A DNA stretch of 64,000 bases. Source: Elymus sibiricus. Its lineage: Eukaryota > Streptophyta > Magnoliopsida > Poales > Poaceae. The stretch's first letter is position 1; the number at the start of each line of letters is the position of its first letter. This document shows positions 46,076 to 59,600 of the stretch, piece by piece. The position numbers were made by a program, and so were the translations under genes. The notes below the pieces were generated by a model. That model searched no databases. It was not told the DNA's origin and saw only the letters and a program-made list of their open reading frames with translations. Location: NCBI GenBank assembly GCA_039707655.1, contig CM077672.1, forward strand, positions 458,468,390-458,532,389, given 5' to 3'.

Positions 46076-48320
46076 GTGCTATGCGAAGATGCAGGTTACG
46101 ATCTAGAATACATGAGATGTATGGGTGTTGCACAATATAATTAGGTAGTAGATGAGTTCTATTGCTGAAAATTATTTGTGCGGGTGACAGATGAAGTCTG
46201 TTACCCGATGTTCTTGTTGCTTCCCTAGAATTTGTGTTTGCTCAATCTCGAGACAGTATGGTGGAATTTCACAAAGTTCTGGCAATCCGCGATCCTGATT
46301 GATCAACGAAGTGCTTCAGTTCTTTGGGTTCCGCCATAGTCAAAAGAAAGATGAAATTCGCAGATGAAAGGGCATTGCAGATATGATCTGCACGGGGGTC
46401 ATGCGTATGACGAAGTTTAGTATGGGGCTCGAGATTTAATTATCTCGTGTTTCATACACCCCGCGATGTTAATCTAGCGACTTGAATTATCATACTTGAT
46501 GATAATACGTAGGTAGCTTCGGTTTGTTTCGAAACCTTAGAAGCCACGTAAAACAAGTTTTTGCATGAACCGATTAGAGGCGTCTAACTTGGTTTTGCAG
46601 GATGGTTTGCATGTGCATATGATGTGGTATAGCAGTGCTCATATTAATTTGATTATGTATGAGATGACTATATGATGTAAAATTAACATGACCTGCGTGT
46701 CATGATTTGGCATGATGGCTGGAGCCATATGATTGCACTTTAATGACCTGCGTGTCAACCTTATGTAATGCACTTATTTTATTAGCTATAGAGATAGCAA
46801 TATTATTTGGTGCATCAACAAGGTGGTGGCAATCTTCGCGAAGTTGAACACCGACGCGAATGCCGAAGACGAAGTAATGAAAGACTTCTCCGTCAGAAAG
46901 GGCTATACCATATCATGCTATTATGAATTGCCTGAGATGTTTATCCCTTATGATGCACCCTTCTTGATTGCGCGGTAGTCGCTTTTATTAGGGTGATCTC
47001 TCACAAAAATATCAAGTAGTTAGTGTTCTCCCAAGTGTAGCACCGTCACGGCACCTAACTTTTCGGGGTATCACATGGATGCATGGGTACGAACGATTAG
47101 GGATGTGTGAGGCGGGTGAGTTGAGACCTCGCAGCGAGATCACTTGGTTGTCTTGACGTTCAGGCATGAAAGTCATGAGCTCGGAACACACGCATCGAAA
47201 GATGAACAAGAGTCACATAGAGATGTGATTGGCAAGTTGGCCTACCGATTGCAATTCTCGTCACTTGAGATGGATACATCCTTGGCGTTGAATTGTAATT
47301 TGGATCTTGTATCACTCAAAATCAATTATGAGAGATATTGATTTGAGTGGGAGCGCACTATAGAATTAACTTGTTTAATTCTCAGTGCAATTAATTTTGA
47401 ATGCTGTCTAAGTGTGGTTTGCATAATAGTTGTAGAATAATGGCTCGCGTTTCCACCTTCCCTATTAAAATTGAATAGCTGTTAAATATCTGGTTAAAAC
47501 GTTACGGTTGGTAAACGTAATGTGAGGATTGTCCTCAATAGTGCCGAGAAGGACTTTGTCCTATCGCATACTTTCGGTATTCTCCCGCTAAATGCTATGG
47601 ATCATGTGGCTCTCGTCCTTCGATCCAAAAGCTAGAATTCTGTTTCAGTCAAGTGCAATACGTTTGCTTCCATGAGACCCGAACTTCGAAAGTTTGGATA
47701 GTTATGTGATATTCATGGAATCTGAAAATCATTTTCAGAGACAGACAAAGGCTAAAAGATATGAGATATCCAAAGCATTGTTTGTTTGCAAACTATTAGT
47801 AAAAGTGTTTGCTAGGCATTTGACTGATAAGAGAGGGATCCAGGAGAACGCCTGTCATATGATGAAAGGTGAATAAAACAACAACTTAAAGAGAAAGGAA
47901 ATGTCCGAAGGGTGTTAGTGAAACTTTCACGCCTAGGAAGTCCGGGGCTATCGCCACTCTTAAGTTGGGTGCTTCTTCTGAGAGTAGGAGAAATACTAAA
48001 AGTTAAACTGTTAGAAGTATAATGGCAAATAAGAAAGAAGACTGGAATATCCAGCTCATGTATGAATGTCATACAAGTTTTTGATGTATAGAAGGCTGGT
48101 CAAAGATATAGTTCTTGGGAATTATGGTTAAACATGTTAATCACTAATTCTTGGGTATTGTGAGTTAATCACAAAGATACCCGCTTGATTGCATTCTGTT
48201 GCAACTCGATGTAAGAACTACTATGGCCTGAAAGACTAGCCAGGAATGAGGTTAAGATACACATAGGGAACATAGTAAAAGTTACTATGCCTTCCATCGG
48301 TGTATTCCCTATGTATTTAC

Positions 48321-48840
48321 TTTCATAATTCATTTTAGAGTTTCACACTCTAGCCCTTTGCATAAGGTATCTTGCAAGAAGGTTGTTCATAAGAGAACTT
48401 TTGATGTTCGGTGTTATGAATAACATAAGGGCCATACTTTCATGAATGAGACGTATGTTATGAATATTGATATTAATACATTGCCTCTGTATTAACTTTC
48501 ATAATTCATTTAGAGTTTCATACACTCTAGCCCTTTGCATAAGGTATTTTGCAAGAAGGTTATTCATAAGAGAACTTTTGATGTTCGGTGTTATGAATAA
48601 CATAAGGGCCATACTTTCATGAATGAGACGTATGTTATGAATATTGATATTAATACATTGCCTCTGTATTTACTTTCATAATTCATTTAGAGTTTCATAC
48701 ACTCTAGCCCTTTGCATAAGGTATTTTGCAAGAAGGTTATTCATAAGAGAACTTTTGATGTTCGGTGTTATGAATAACATGAAGGGCCATGCTTCCATAC
48801 AAGATGGGATGTATGTCATGAATATTGATGGAAATATGAT
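48321..48840 (+). repeat. Three-copy ~177 bp tandem repeat in copy B
   Basis: TTTCATAATTCATTT(T)AGAG begins units at 48321, 48497 and 48674. Each contains GTTATGAATAACAT(A/G)A. The second and third are almost identical. Copy A has two diverged units at the equivalent place. Confidence 0.88.
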
Positions 48841-48954
48841 ACATCCATAACACTGACGCTAAATGTCGCAAGACTAAAAGAATACCACACAAGTGTGGCA
48901 CTGCATTTGGTCACATTGGAGAAACCCGCATGGAAAATTCCATTGTGATGGATT

Positions 48955-49280
48955 TTGAAGTCGTTTGATTTTGAATCATCTGACACTTGCAACTTTCCTC
49001 TGAAAAGTGAAGTGACTGAAATACCGTTCACAGGCCATAAGGAACGAGCAAAGAACATATTGGTGATCATACATTATGATGTGTGTAGTCCAATAAATGT
49101 TGTTGCAAGTAGTGGATTTGTCTATCTTCAGAAATGACTCAAGTAGATATATGGATATTTACTTGTTGAGACGTAAGTCTGGATCTTTTGAATTCATTCA
49201 TAAGGTTTTCAAAAATGAAGTAGAAGTTATTGTAACAAGAAAATTATGTTTCTACAATTCGATTGCAGAAAGGAATATTT
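48955..49280 (+). pseudogene. Copia integrase remnant of copy B
   Basis: The segment reads VTEIPFTGHKERAKN, then IIHYDVCSPINVVASSGF, and stops after LQK. In a shifted frame it continues SSRYMDIYLLRRKSGSF and FKNEVEVI, which resemble the YSRYGYVYLL and FKNEVE parts of an integrase core. The catalytic acidic residues are lost or out of frame. Confidence 0.78.
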
Positions 49281-50720
49281 GAGTTACAACTTTAGCGAAT
49301 GTCTGATGAGTTATAAAAGGGGTTTCATAACTTGCACCTCCTGGAACACCACTGCAAGTGGAAAGTCCGTGAAGATGTAATCGAACCATTTATGACATGG
49401 TAAGATCAAAGATGACATAAATAAAATTGCCATTATCCCTTTTAAAGTGATGCTTTAGAGACTGCGGCTTTTTCACTGAAAAGAGATCCATCAGGTCTGT
49501 TGAAATGATGCCATGGTATGGTACGCCCAACCATGTTATATCTTTTCTTAACATTTGGAATATGGGGCTTGTGTAAAAGGTTACAAACCTATTCCAAATC
49601 AGACAAGTGCTACTTTGTAAGGTTATCCCAAGTCATTGGGTATTCCCCACCACTATACCAAGGCAAAGGATTTTGCCGCAAAACGGTATGCTTTTAAAGA
49701 GAATAGTTCTTACAAAAGGCGAGTGGGAGGACAGTGCAACTCAACGAGATAACCAGTATCTTCATCATCAGATCAAAGGAAAGAAACCTTGGAAGTGATT
49801 CCGGAGTTTCCTACTGCGACTGATACGGAAGTCTCTACAATAAAATGTATGGACTTCGGTCGAACTTGCAGCTGAACCACGTAGGCAAAGCTCGTGCAAA
49901 CCTATCAGGTGCGCAAACGAGATATTGTTGTTAGACAACAGTATACCTACAATACACAAGGAAGCGTTGATGGGCCCTAACTCCGGAATTGGCTAATGCC
50001 AATACAATCCGAGATAGTTTCCATATAAGTGATTCGAGATTAAAATCTTGATACACCTTTCGGAAGACTTAGAGTCTAACGAATATTTATGGAACTAAAA
50101 ACTGATACGGATAAAATGTTTTATCCATAAAGCTCGACTTGTTGCAATAACAAGTTCAAGGAGTTGACTACGATGAGATTGTCTCACCGTAGCGATGCTT
50201 GAAGTCGGTTCGGGTTGAACTAGCAATTAATACATATTTCAATCATGAGATATGAAACATGGATGACAAAAGGATTTCCATCTGTTGGAAATGAAACCTA
50301 GGACTTGTATGTGATACAGTCCAAAGAAATTTGTCGATCCAGAGGATGCTAGTAAGTATGCAAACTTCAGAGTTCCCGCGATGGACAGAAGAGAGCAAAG
50401 TGGAGTTGGAATCTTCGTTTTTGATGGAATGGTCAAAGGGGTTTGACTTCATCAAATGGGTATCGAAGATGCTTGTGATTCAAGAAAGTAAGTGGGAGCA
50501 TAATAATATTTCTAAAAACCTTGTGTACTTGACACATTGTTAATTGGAAATAAATTTCTTGACACGAATTAGGACTTCATTTGAAAATAGTTTTTCGATG
50601 AAGTGCTTAGGCTAAATAGCCTCAATATTAGGCATGATGATCTATGGAGATAGATTTACCTAATGGGGCTAAGCTATGAATACATATTGACAAGATGCTA
50701 AAACTTTTTAGCATTTAAAA

Positions 50721-51260
50721 ATGCCAAGGAGTGATTCTTGCCGAAGTCACATGTGGAGAGTTTTGCAAGACTCGGTGTCTCAAAACACAGATGAGCAAAA
50801 ATACATGATGGTGATTCCACACACTCTTGTGTTTGGATTAGTCATGTATTCCATGGTATGTAAAACAGCCAGATATGTCCAATACTCCAAAGTTGTTGCG
50901 AGTATAGATACCAAAGTGATCAAAGTACTGATCATGGGACAACAGTGAAAGATGTCATTAAGTACTAGAGTAGTGCTGATGACATGTTTTCTCGCAAGCA
51001 GAGATTATGAAGTGCTCATTGTAAGTAACTACATCGATACAGTCTTCATCAATGCTCCATGCGATTTTCGATTTAAGTTAAGGGTTTTGTGTAATACACA
51101 ATATGGTGGCACGGTAGTTGGAAATTGTTCCAAACAAGATACTGTGGCGAATTCTATATCAAAGGCTAAGTATGTTGATGCTTAAGAAGCGACAAAGAAG
51201 TTGTTGAATCATATAGTTCATTCATGAACTTAGTATGGTTCCAAGATGGCTTTGGTCTAT
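50721..51260 (+). pseudogene. Copia reverse transcriptase/RNase H remnant of copy B
   Basis: Around 50800-50870 VMYSMVCKTA corresponds to the conserved (I/L)MYAM(V/T)CTRPD segment near the end of the reverse transcriptase. From 50990, DYEVLIVSNYIDT, then GNCSKQDTVANSIS and KAKYVDA, correspond to the RNase H core, ending in a stop. The following FIHEL-like piece is in another frame with shared TGA and TAG stops. Confidence 0.75.
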
Positions 51261-51522
51261 AGGACACTATAGCAGATAGTTGCTCCATAGCTCAGTCTGA
51301 GGAATCAGGTTTCGACCAATGATTCACACATATACAAAGCCAAGTCCACACAAATATGAATTTTGTGAAAGCGTGAAAACGCGAGGATATGCAAAGTTGC
51401 ACACGGAGCTGAAGTTGTCAGATCCGTTGGACATCAGGCTATACCACAAGCGAAGCATATTTTACACCAGTATGCCATAGGTGTAAAGTGCATTAGCATT
51501 GACTAGATTATTGACTCTAGTG

Positions 51523-51534
51523 CAAGTGGGAGTC
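51523..51534 (+). other. Polypurine tract of copy B
   Basis: CAAGTGGGAGTC ends exactly at the 3' LTR; it is the usual Copia plus-strand primer context in the Angela/BARE group. Confidence 0.75.
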
Positions 51535-53724
51535 TGTAGGATATATGCCCTAGAGGCAATAATAAATGTTATTGATTATCTCCCTGTTCATAATTAAGTT
51601 TATGTTCCATGCTATAACTGCAATGATTCTCGAGTCTGCAAATAAAACGAGGCTTGGAGGGAAACTCATGTGCACGTGTGGGATAATAAACGGTAAAATG
51701 TATTCCTAGTCAAGCCTCTATGACTGGCTCAAGTATTGCATGATGATCCTGTTTTCCTGATCATGGGCATGGCTATGCCGGCAATTTTGAGGGCACAATT
51801 GTTGGTAGAACACTTGTGTTGAATCGACCCAAATTGATGTTATGCTATGAGATACATTCGTCATAAGTTAATGGTTAATAACATAGGAAGTTAATGTTTG
51901 CATAATTCCTTAGACCATGAGAGTATCGAGTTTCTTCATGCTTGCTTCATGAACTTTGGGGTTTGTTAAACGTCATCCGTAAATGGGTGGCTATTACGGC
52001 GGCTTACGGGTTCATGGAAAAGTATGTCAAGGGACTTGATAGCTCAAGATTGGGATTTGCTCCTCCGACGATGGAGAGATATCTCTGGGCCCTCTCGGTG
52101 TTACGGTATCCATCATCGTCTGGCCAGACACAGGGTGATTCGATCACAGGGATGCCGGAACACGGGAACGAGAAAAGAGAACAAAAACCGGCAATGAGGT
52201 AACTGGCATTGTGGACAAGTGTTGATCCACGAGGATGCCGATGTTTCTCACCTCGGGTATTTGTAACATATCGCGAAGCAACAGGAATAGCACACGGCAA
52301 CTGGAGGTTCACTCGAATATTCATTCGTGTGGGTATAGGGGTCAATATGGGTGTCCACGGCTCCGATGTTGATCATTGATCGGAAAGTGTTCCGGGTCAT
52401 GTCTATACTTCACCGAACCTATAGGGTCACACGCTTAAGGGTCATCTATCTGCTGAATACTAGACGGGGAGTCTGAGAGAAATTCACCGAAAAAGTTTCG
52501 GACGAAACGGAAACGTTCCGGAGAGGATATCGGAATAGTTCCGGTGAAACTGAAAAGTTGTTTCAGGGTATTCCATAAAGTCAAATTGGTTTCGGCACAT
52601 GCCTGGAAATTATTGGAAGTTACCAGAATTGTTCCGGTAACTTCTGAGATTTTTCAGAGACAAAAACCGGAAATGTTCCGGACTGTCGGAACCGCTTTAG
52701 TTGCTTTTCACAGATGAAAATCACTAAACCGAAAAGTTGTTTCGGAGTACACCATAAAGTCAAATTGGTTTCGGCACATGCCTGATAATTCTTGGAGGGT
52801 GCCAGAATCATTCTGGAAACTTTCTGGAATTTTCCGGAATGAAAACCGGAAATGTTCCGGAGCTGCCGAAACCGCTTCAGATGCTTTTCGCAGATGAAAA
52901 TCACTAAACCGGAATTGTTCCGGCTCGCGTTGAAAATTATTTTGGTGGGTACTGGAAATGTTCTAAGCCCACATGAATATTTTCAGTTCGATCAGACGCT
53001 GAAAAATGTCGTCGTGAATAGTGAAATCGGATTTATGGATATGGTTGGAAGTTGGCTTTCCACAAATATCTTCCCAAGATATTTTGGGATGACATGGCAT
53101 TTTGGATATGCCCATCCTACCCCTTGTTTTTCCTATAAATAGAGGGGAGGAGGCAGCCCCATATGCTAGATCCTTGCTCTCACATACACATGCCATGACA
53201 TTTCTGGCTTCTCTCTCCCTCCCAGCGAAATAGTTTCGTAGAGCCGAAAGGCTGTCTGGGTTCCGGTGGGAACTAGTTCTGGACGGCGAAGCCCTGCCGG
53301 ATAGATGACACCGTATGTGTGCAACTCTGTAGAGAGATCGTAGTTTCGGTCTTAGTTCGAGAGTGCCTCCCGAAGGGCTGTCCGTGTGACCGTCCGAGTT
53401 TTGGAGGTCCTCCCGAAGGGCTGTCCGAGTGACAGTCCGAGTTTCGGAGGTCCTCCCGAAGGGCTGTCCGCGACACCGTCCGGGGGACTGTGCGACCGCC
53501 TCCCGGAGTGCTGTCCGCGGGGCAGATGAGGGTATACATCCTCGCGGTTGGGAGGTTATAAAATCCTAGCTGCGGGGATCTGCACCGCCGTTCGTCATCG
53601 ACTCTACTTCCGCTGCGCTACGAGTCGGTAACGAAAATGATCAAACCTTGTATGCAGTCTCCATAGTGGTCCTGGGCTGGTGCGTAGGTCAGAAATTTTT
53701 TGTTTTCTGGTGCGTTCCCCTACA
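51535..53724 (+). repeat. 3' LTR of copy B
   Basis: 2,190 bp and almost identical to the 5' LTR. Differences by eye include ATAACATAGG versus ATAACACAGG, GGAAGTTACCAG versus GGAAGGTACCCG, and CCGGAGTGC versus CCGGAGGGC. Confidence 0.96.
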
Positions 53725-53729
53725 TGTAG

Positions 53730-54063
53730 GCAGGGCAATAAATTGCAATACATCTCATGCACACATCCCCATGCTAGTTCGGCGGGTTGGATTCAGAACT
53801 ACCTGCAGACCAGCCTCGGCAACACTTTTTTGCACAGCCGCCCCGTATCTCGTCACCACAACCTCCCACATCGACACCGACCGGTGGAGCCCGCTGCGCG
53901 TGGTGCCACCTCCACGCCGCGCCACCAGTCGACCTTGCCGTTGTTGAGCACCGCCTCCGTGCCTCCCCACCCATCCCCCAACGCAGCTCATTCTAGACGG
54001 TTTTGAGCCACTGGCCCGGCCCATCTCGACCTCGTCTCCACCCCGACTCGTCGCCTGCGCTCC
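53730..54063. other. Intron sequence between two retroelements
   Basis: GC-rich, with short C-rich frames and no domain. It resumes after 60985, on the other side of the reverse LTR element. Confidence 0.4.
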
Positions 54064-54084
54064 TATCAGTTCTAAATCCGGCAT

Positions 54085-55825
54085 TGATGGAAATATGCCC
54101 TAGAGGCAATAATAAAGTTGTTATTATTTTATATTTCCTTGTTCATGATAAAGGTTTATTATTCATGCTAGAATTGTATTGACCGGAAACTTAAATACAT
54201 GTGTGAATACATAAACAAATACCGTGTCCCTAGTGAGCCTCTACTAGACTAGCTCGTTGATCAAAGATGGTTAAGGTTTCCTAACCATAGACATGAGTTG
54301 TCATTTGATAACGGGATCACATCTTTAGGAGAATGATGTGATGGACAAGACCCATCTGTTAGCTTAGCATATGATCGTTCTGTTTATTGCTACTGCTTTC
54401 TTGAATGTCAAATACATGTTCCTCCGACCATGAGATCATGCAACTCCCAGATACCGGAGGAATACCTTGTGTGCTATCAAACGTCACAACGTAACTGGGT
54501 GATCATAAAGATGCTCTACAGGTATCTCCGAAGGTGTCTGTTGAGTTGGCATGGATCGAGACTGGGATTTGTCACTCCGTGTTTCGGAGAGGTATCTCTG
54601 GGCCCTCTCGGTAATGCACATCATAAGAAGCTTGCAAGCAAAGTGACTAAGGAGTTAGTTACGGGATGATGTATTACGGAACGAGTAAAGAGACTTGCCG
54701 GTAACGAGATTGAACTAGGTATGGAGATACCGACGATCGAATCTCGGGCAAATAACATACCGACGGACAAAGGGAATTACGTATGTTGTCATTGCGGTTC
54801 GACCGATAAGATCTTCGTGGAATATGTAGGAACCAATATGAGCATCCAGGTTCCGCTATTGGTTATTGACCGGAGAGGCATCTCAGTCATGTCTACATCA
54901 TTCCCGAACCCGTAGGGTCCGCACGCTTAACGTTCGTTGACGATATAGTGTTATATGAGTTATGTGAATTGGTAACCGAATATTGTTCGTAGTCCCGGAT
55001 GAGATCCCGGACGTCACGAGGAGTCTCGGAATGGTCGAGAGGTAAAGATTTATATATGGGAAGTCATATTTTGGGTTCCAGAAAAAGGTGCAGTTTTTTC
55101 GGTATTGTATCGGGAAGCTTCCAGAAGGTTCCGAAGGATTCCGGAGGGGTCCGGCAGTCCACAAGTGGGTCCACCACGTCCCAAGGGCTAGCATGGGCTA
55201 AGGGGAGGCGCCCTGGCCTTATTGGGCCAGGCGCACCAAGTCCTCAAAAGCCCACGCAGCTAGGGAAGGAAAAAGGGAGAGTCCTAGTAGGAATAGGATT
55301 GGACTTTGGAGTCCAAGTCCACGTGTGTACTATTCACGGTTACTGTTCATGTGGCACTATTCCTTCTACTCCAAGCCCCTACACATATATAAATAGAGGA
55401 GAGGGGGCGCCCCAAAGTACAACAACATTGTCTTAGCCGTGTGCGGCGCCCCCCTCCACAGTTCCGTCCCTCGGTCATATTTTCGCAGTGTTTGGGCGAA
55501 GCCCTGCGGAGATAGCATCACCATCACCGTCACCACGCCGTCGTGCTGCCGGAACTCATCCACTACCTCGCCGTGTTGCTGGATCAAGAAGTCGTGGACG
55601 TCACCGAGCTGAACGTGTGCTGAACGCGAAGGTGCCGTACGTTCGGTGCTCGGTCGGTTGGATCGTGAAGTTGTTCGACGACATCAACCGCGTTGTTCTA
55701 ACGCTTCCGCTTACGGTCTACAAGGGTATGTAGACACACTCTCCCTCTCGTAGCTATGCATCTCCATGGATAGATCTTGCGTGTGCGTAGAATTTTTTTT
55801 GTTTTCCATGCAACGTTCCCCAACA
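54085..55825 (+). mobile_element. Angela/WIS-type Copia solo LTR
   Basis: It is 1,741 bp, from TGATGGAAATATGCCCTAG to ...GTTCCCCAACA, in plus orientation, with a perfect GGCAT duplication (54080-54084 and 55826-55830). Sequence such as GAGATCCCGGACGTCACGAGG and TCTCTGGGCCCTCTCGG is typical of the Angela/WIS/BARE LTR. There is no internal region and no second LTR, so this is a recombination product. The usual TGTTGG start has become TGATGG. Confidence 0.95.
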
Positions 55826-56479
55826 GGCATATCTCGTAGTAGGGATCCTAAGCTAGGCGTCTTGGAGCGATGGTAACATGGACACAGGATTTTACCCAGG
55901 TTCGGGCTCTCTCAAAGAGATAATACCCTACGTCCTGCTTTTGATTGTATTCATATGGGGTGTAGTACAGAGTACATGTATCTACCACGAGATTGTTCTA
56001 ATGAATATGAGATGATCTATTGACTAGCCTGGCCTCGGTTTATATATGCACCGGAGGCCTAAGGTTTAGAAGAGTCCTCGGCTTGGGCGCCAAGTCTTGT
56101 GGAGTCTTCCTTGTATATGTCATGGTCAGCCCGAAGTGGCCCATGAGTGAACCGCCATGGGGGTCCTCGGCCTGATCCACCTGGTCGGGAGACGACGTGA
56201 TGAGTACCCCCTAGTCCAGGACACCGTCAGTAGCCCCCTGAACCGGTCTTCAAGTTGGGGACGCTTCTCGGTTCTTCCGAGCTGTTCTTCGTCTTCGGTC
56301 GTCGGTCTTGAAAACTGGTTCAACAAATATTCACATCTCTGATCTCGAGGATCGCCGAGGTGTATCCAAAGAGTTGACACGTCGGGCATCCGAGGAGCCC
56401 CTTTAGGTTCTTGGACTTTATCAATGCCTTGTTCTTTTTTACGTCATACCTCGGGTTCGAAGTTTTTCCCGTGCGGCGG

Positions 56480-56640
56480 TGTCCTCTTGCATCCGAGCTC
56501 CAACGCCGGACTGCATCCGAGGTGTCTTTTGTAGCCGAGCTCCAACGCCGGTCTGCATCCGAGGTACATTTTAGCAGCCGAGCTCCAACGCCGGTCTGTA
56601 TCCGAGCTCCAGCGCCAGACTGCAGCCGAGGAGGCATAGA
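56480..56640. repeat. Short tandem repeats in the reverse LTR element
   Basis: Four or more ~50 bp units of the type GAGCTCCA(A/G)CGCCGG(A/T)CTGCATCCGAGGT, each with a CCGAG core. The CCGAG/CTCGG word recurs through the whole interior. Confidence 0.8.
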
Positions 56641-59600
56641 GTACCTCGTCTTTAGAAAAGTTTGAAGGAGGTTATCCGAGCTTAACGCCGAAAAAGTTCT
56701 CTATGGAGCCAGACACTCACAGCCGAGCTTTATGCCGGACTGCTTCCGAGGTGGTGCACCACCTCAGCCGTGGGTTGATGTTTTATAGAATTGTTTCCGA
56801 TTGGTGCAATTTATTCTCTGCCGAGATATATAACCAGTAGCCCTCAAGGTGTGTGCCGACATAAAATCCGGGATGCACCTGAAGGATAAAATAAAACCGC
56901 TGATCCTAGTAACCCCTGAGACTCAGGTCGATTTGCGAAATCGGCCTGAGGATCAATTCCTTGCTCGGCAGCATACTTAAAAACAGAAACACGGTGTGCA
57001 TAGTTCTCGAGACTCAGGTTGGGTGCGGCCGACGAACCTGAGGATCGTAATCTCCTCGAAAACTGTTGTGCACTTATATTTTCTACATTGAATCGTCAAT
57101 GCAGTAGCCCCCGAGCCTTAATTTGGACACGGGAGGCCGAATTAAGGATCGATATTCGTTTGACACAAAATTCAATTCCGGCTGCTCGGCTGTCTCAACA
57201 AGACTGTGCCCTCGACTTTTTAATAGACGACTGGAAGTAAATTAACTTTGTCCAATATGTGTAATGATTCTATGTATCAAAGTACTTTACATCATTAATG
57301 CTCGGATCCGCATTGTACAAAAACTTTGTTGACCGACCATCGGCTTCAACCTCCTCGGCCAATAGCCAAGGAGTGTTTTCCTACTTTATAAAGCCTTTAT
57401 AAGGGCAAAGATTTACGGAAAACAAGGCAATCCGGCCATACGGTTTTATAAATAAAGGAACGCGGAGAGATGTGTTATATTACTATTTAACGTAAGAAAC
57501 ATTTTCCAAAGAAAATAGTCCCGCTATCGGTTCTTTCTTTGGGTTGTCATGCTAAGCAGGATGATGTAACTTCACCTCCGATCTAAGTGGGAGAAAAATA
57601 GTGAAGATCAATTCGGGGAAAATTCTCGAAGTATGTGGCTTTAAAAACTGAGATTTTCACTTCCGCCATTGCCGACCAATTATTTTCTTGAGATCGCTAG
57701 CTTTCGGCTTCACCCAGTCTGAGGTACTAACCCGGATAACCCGTTAGTATCAATCATAGAGGTGCTCTCTTTACCCCCTAGCCGAACAATCGGGAACGTA
57801 GGGGGCAAGCACAGGAGCCAGGCAACCCAGCTTGGCCAGATCTCAAGTCAAATTGATGCATATTGTGGCTTTATAACGATTTATGGGAAGACAACGTTCG
57901 TATATGAAATACAAATGCAGAGGATATGTTGGGCTCTCCAGAAGTCCCAAAGTAACCGCGCCGAGGTGCCTCAAGGAGCCCCTGGTGCGGTGTATTGGAC
58001 TCTTTTATATGTCCGAAGTGTTTTATATCAAAAACTCGAGGTTAGAATTGCACAGTTTTTTCAAAGACGGCCGAACTGCTTTTCTATTAGTGACCTCGGA
58101 CAAGCCGAACACTTTTATGAAAGCAAGCTGATCGGCCGATTGAATTTGCGCATGTTTGTGGTAGTCAGCTTTTAAGCTGTATTTTGCAGCTTTATGCTAT
58201 ATGTTATTTTGACTCCGTTGCGACTGTTTATAATTTGAAAGTGACCCATCGTCGGCTTTCACCCCTTTGTAGATGCTACGCAGGGTGTTTTCGCAATAAC
58301 AAGACAACCCTTAGCCGACGTCTCGGTGCCCGGAGGCGGTTGTGTTAGCGGAAACGAGGCAATCAGATATGTAGGCTTTATAACTTTTACTTAGTCATAG
58401 GAGCTTAACTGTGGGGGCAAGTAACTAGCCCCCGGTGTTTGGAGTGTTCGGGCGTGCCGAGGTGCAGCTCGGCAGGGAAGTTGCCGAACTACGGGTCGGA
58501 AAAGATTTCCCGAGCCAAATTATTGTGCACGGCACCTCGGTCAAGAGGATGTCTCGCCTCCTGAAAGAAACATAAAAAATAGGTTAAAGGTGCCATAAGC
58601 TCGGAAAACCAAAAAACTTTAGGAAAAACTTTACGTCCGAACTAAATCAAGTTTTTTGGTGCCAATCCAAAAATTGGTCTTAAAATTAGTTTGTGCTTCC
58701 GTCGTGCTTTAACATGATACATCCGATCTCCAGAATTCAAGTGGGTCAGCCTTCGGCTTCAACCTACTATCCCGAAGGCGGAGTGCTTCTCGGGCTAGTT
58801 TGGCGAACTAAACTCGAGCGGCTTTAGAGAGAAACCAGGCTATCCGGCTATTGACCACACACTCGCGCCGGAAAAAGGAGTGGTAGAAAAAGACTTTGCA
58901 ACGACTAAGAAGAAAACACTTATTATAAAGCGGCACATATAAATTTAAGAGCCCCCAGTTAACCTGGTTAAAGGAAGTTATTTTTAACAAACATCGTTTT
59001 TAACAAACAACGTTTATTTAACATAAACATAATGCTTGGTTGAACCGAGCAAAAATAAAAATTTTAAAAGGAAATTGAGCATGAAAGCGACTTATTTGGT
59101 TAATGTGCTCGGTGTTGATGACGTGATCCGGGCTCGTGGCGGGACGAAGACGCCCATTGATCTCTGACAGATCCGATGCGTAGTCCTCGGTTGGCCGAGG
59201 TCCCAGCCCCCAAGCCGGTTCCGAGGTGCCCGAGCGAAGAGCTCGGCTTGATGAAGTGGTGACGCAGCACCGTTGATGTGGCAAGGCGAAGCCCCCGGTC
59301 CAGCCGAGGTGACGAAGCTGATCGGCTAGTGACGCCGAAGTCCCCGGAGTAGGTTGATGAAGAGATGACGAAGCCCCCGGACTAGCCGAGGTGTTGGAGC
59401 AGGTCGGCAAGGTGACGTTGCAGCCCCCGTGCCAGCCGAGGTGCCCGAAGCAGGTCGGCATGGTGGTTATCGGCTTGAAGAAGCGACGGCGCGGTGATAC
59501 CGATGCAGGTCAGAATTTGTGACGCGGTCAATGCCGGCTTGATGAAGTGACCGCGCGGCGACAACGGCGCACCCGACCCGTACAATCCATGGGACGACGA

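Larger units (their letters stand above)
43871..53724 (+). mobile_element. Copia LTR retrotransposon, copy B, complete and young
   Basis: It is 9,854 bp with LTRs of equal length (2,190 bp each) and a perfect 5 bp target duplication TGTAG (43866-43870 and 53725-53729). A primer site follows the 5' LTR and a polypurine tract precedes the 3' LTR. By eye the two LTRs differ at only about four positions (near 44219, 44957, 44962 and 45847 and their partners), so insertion is recent. The internal region has recognisable but dead integrase, reverse transcriptase and RNase H pieces. It must have moved with proteins from another element. It lies inside the hydrolase intron in the same orientation as the gene. 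Confidence 0.96.
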
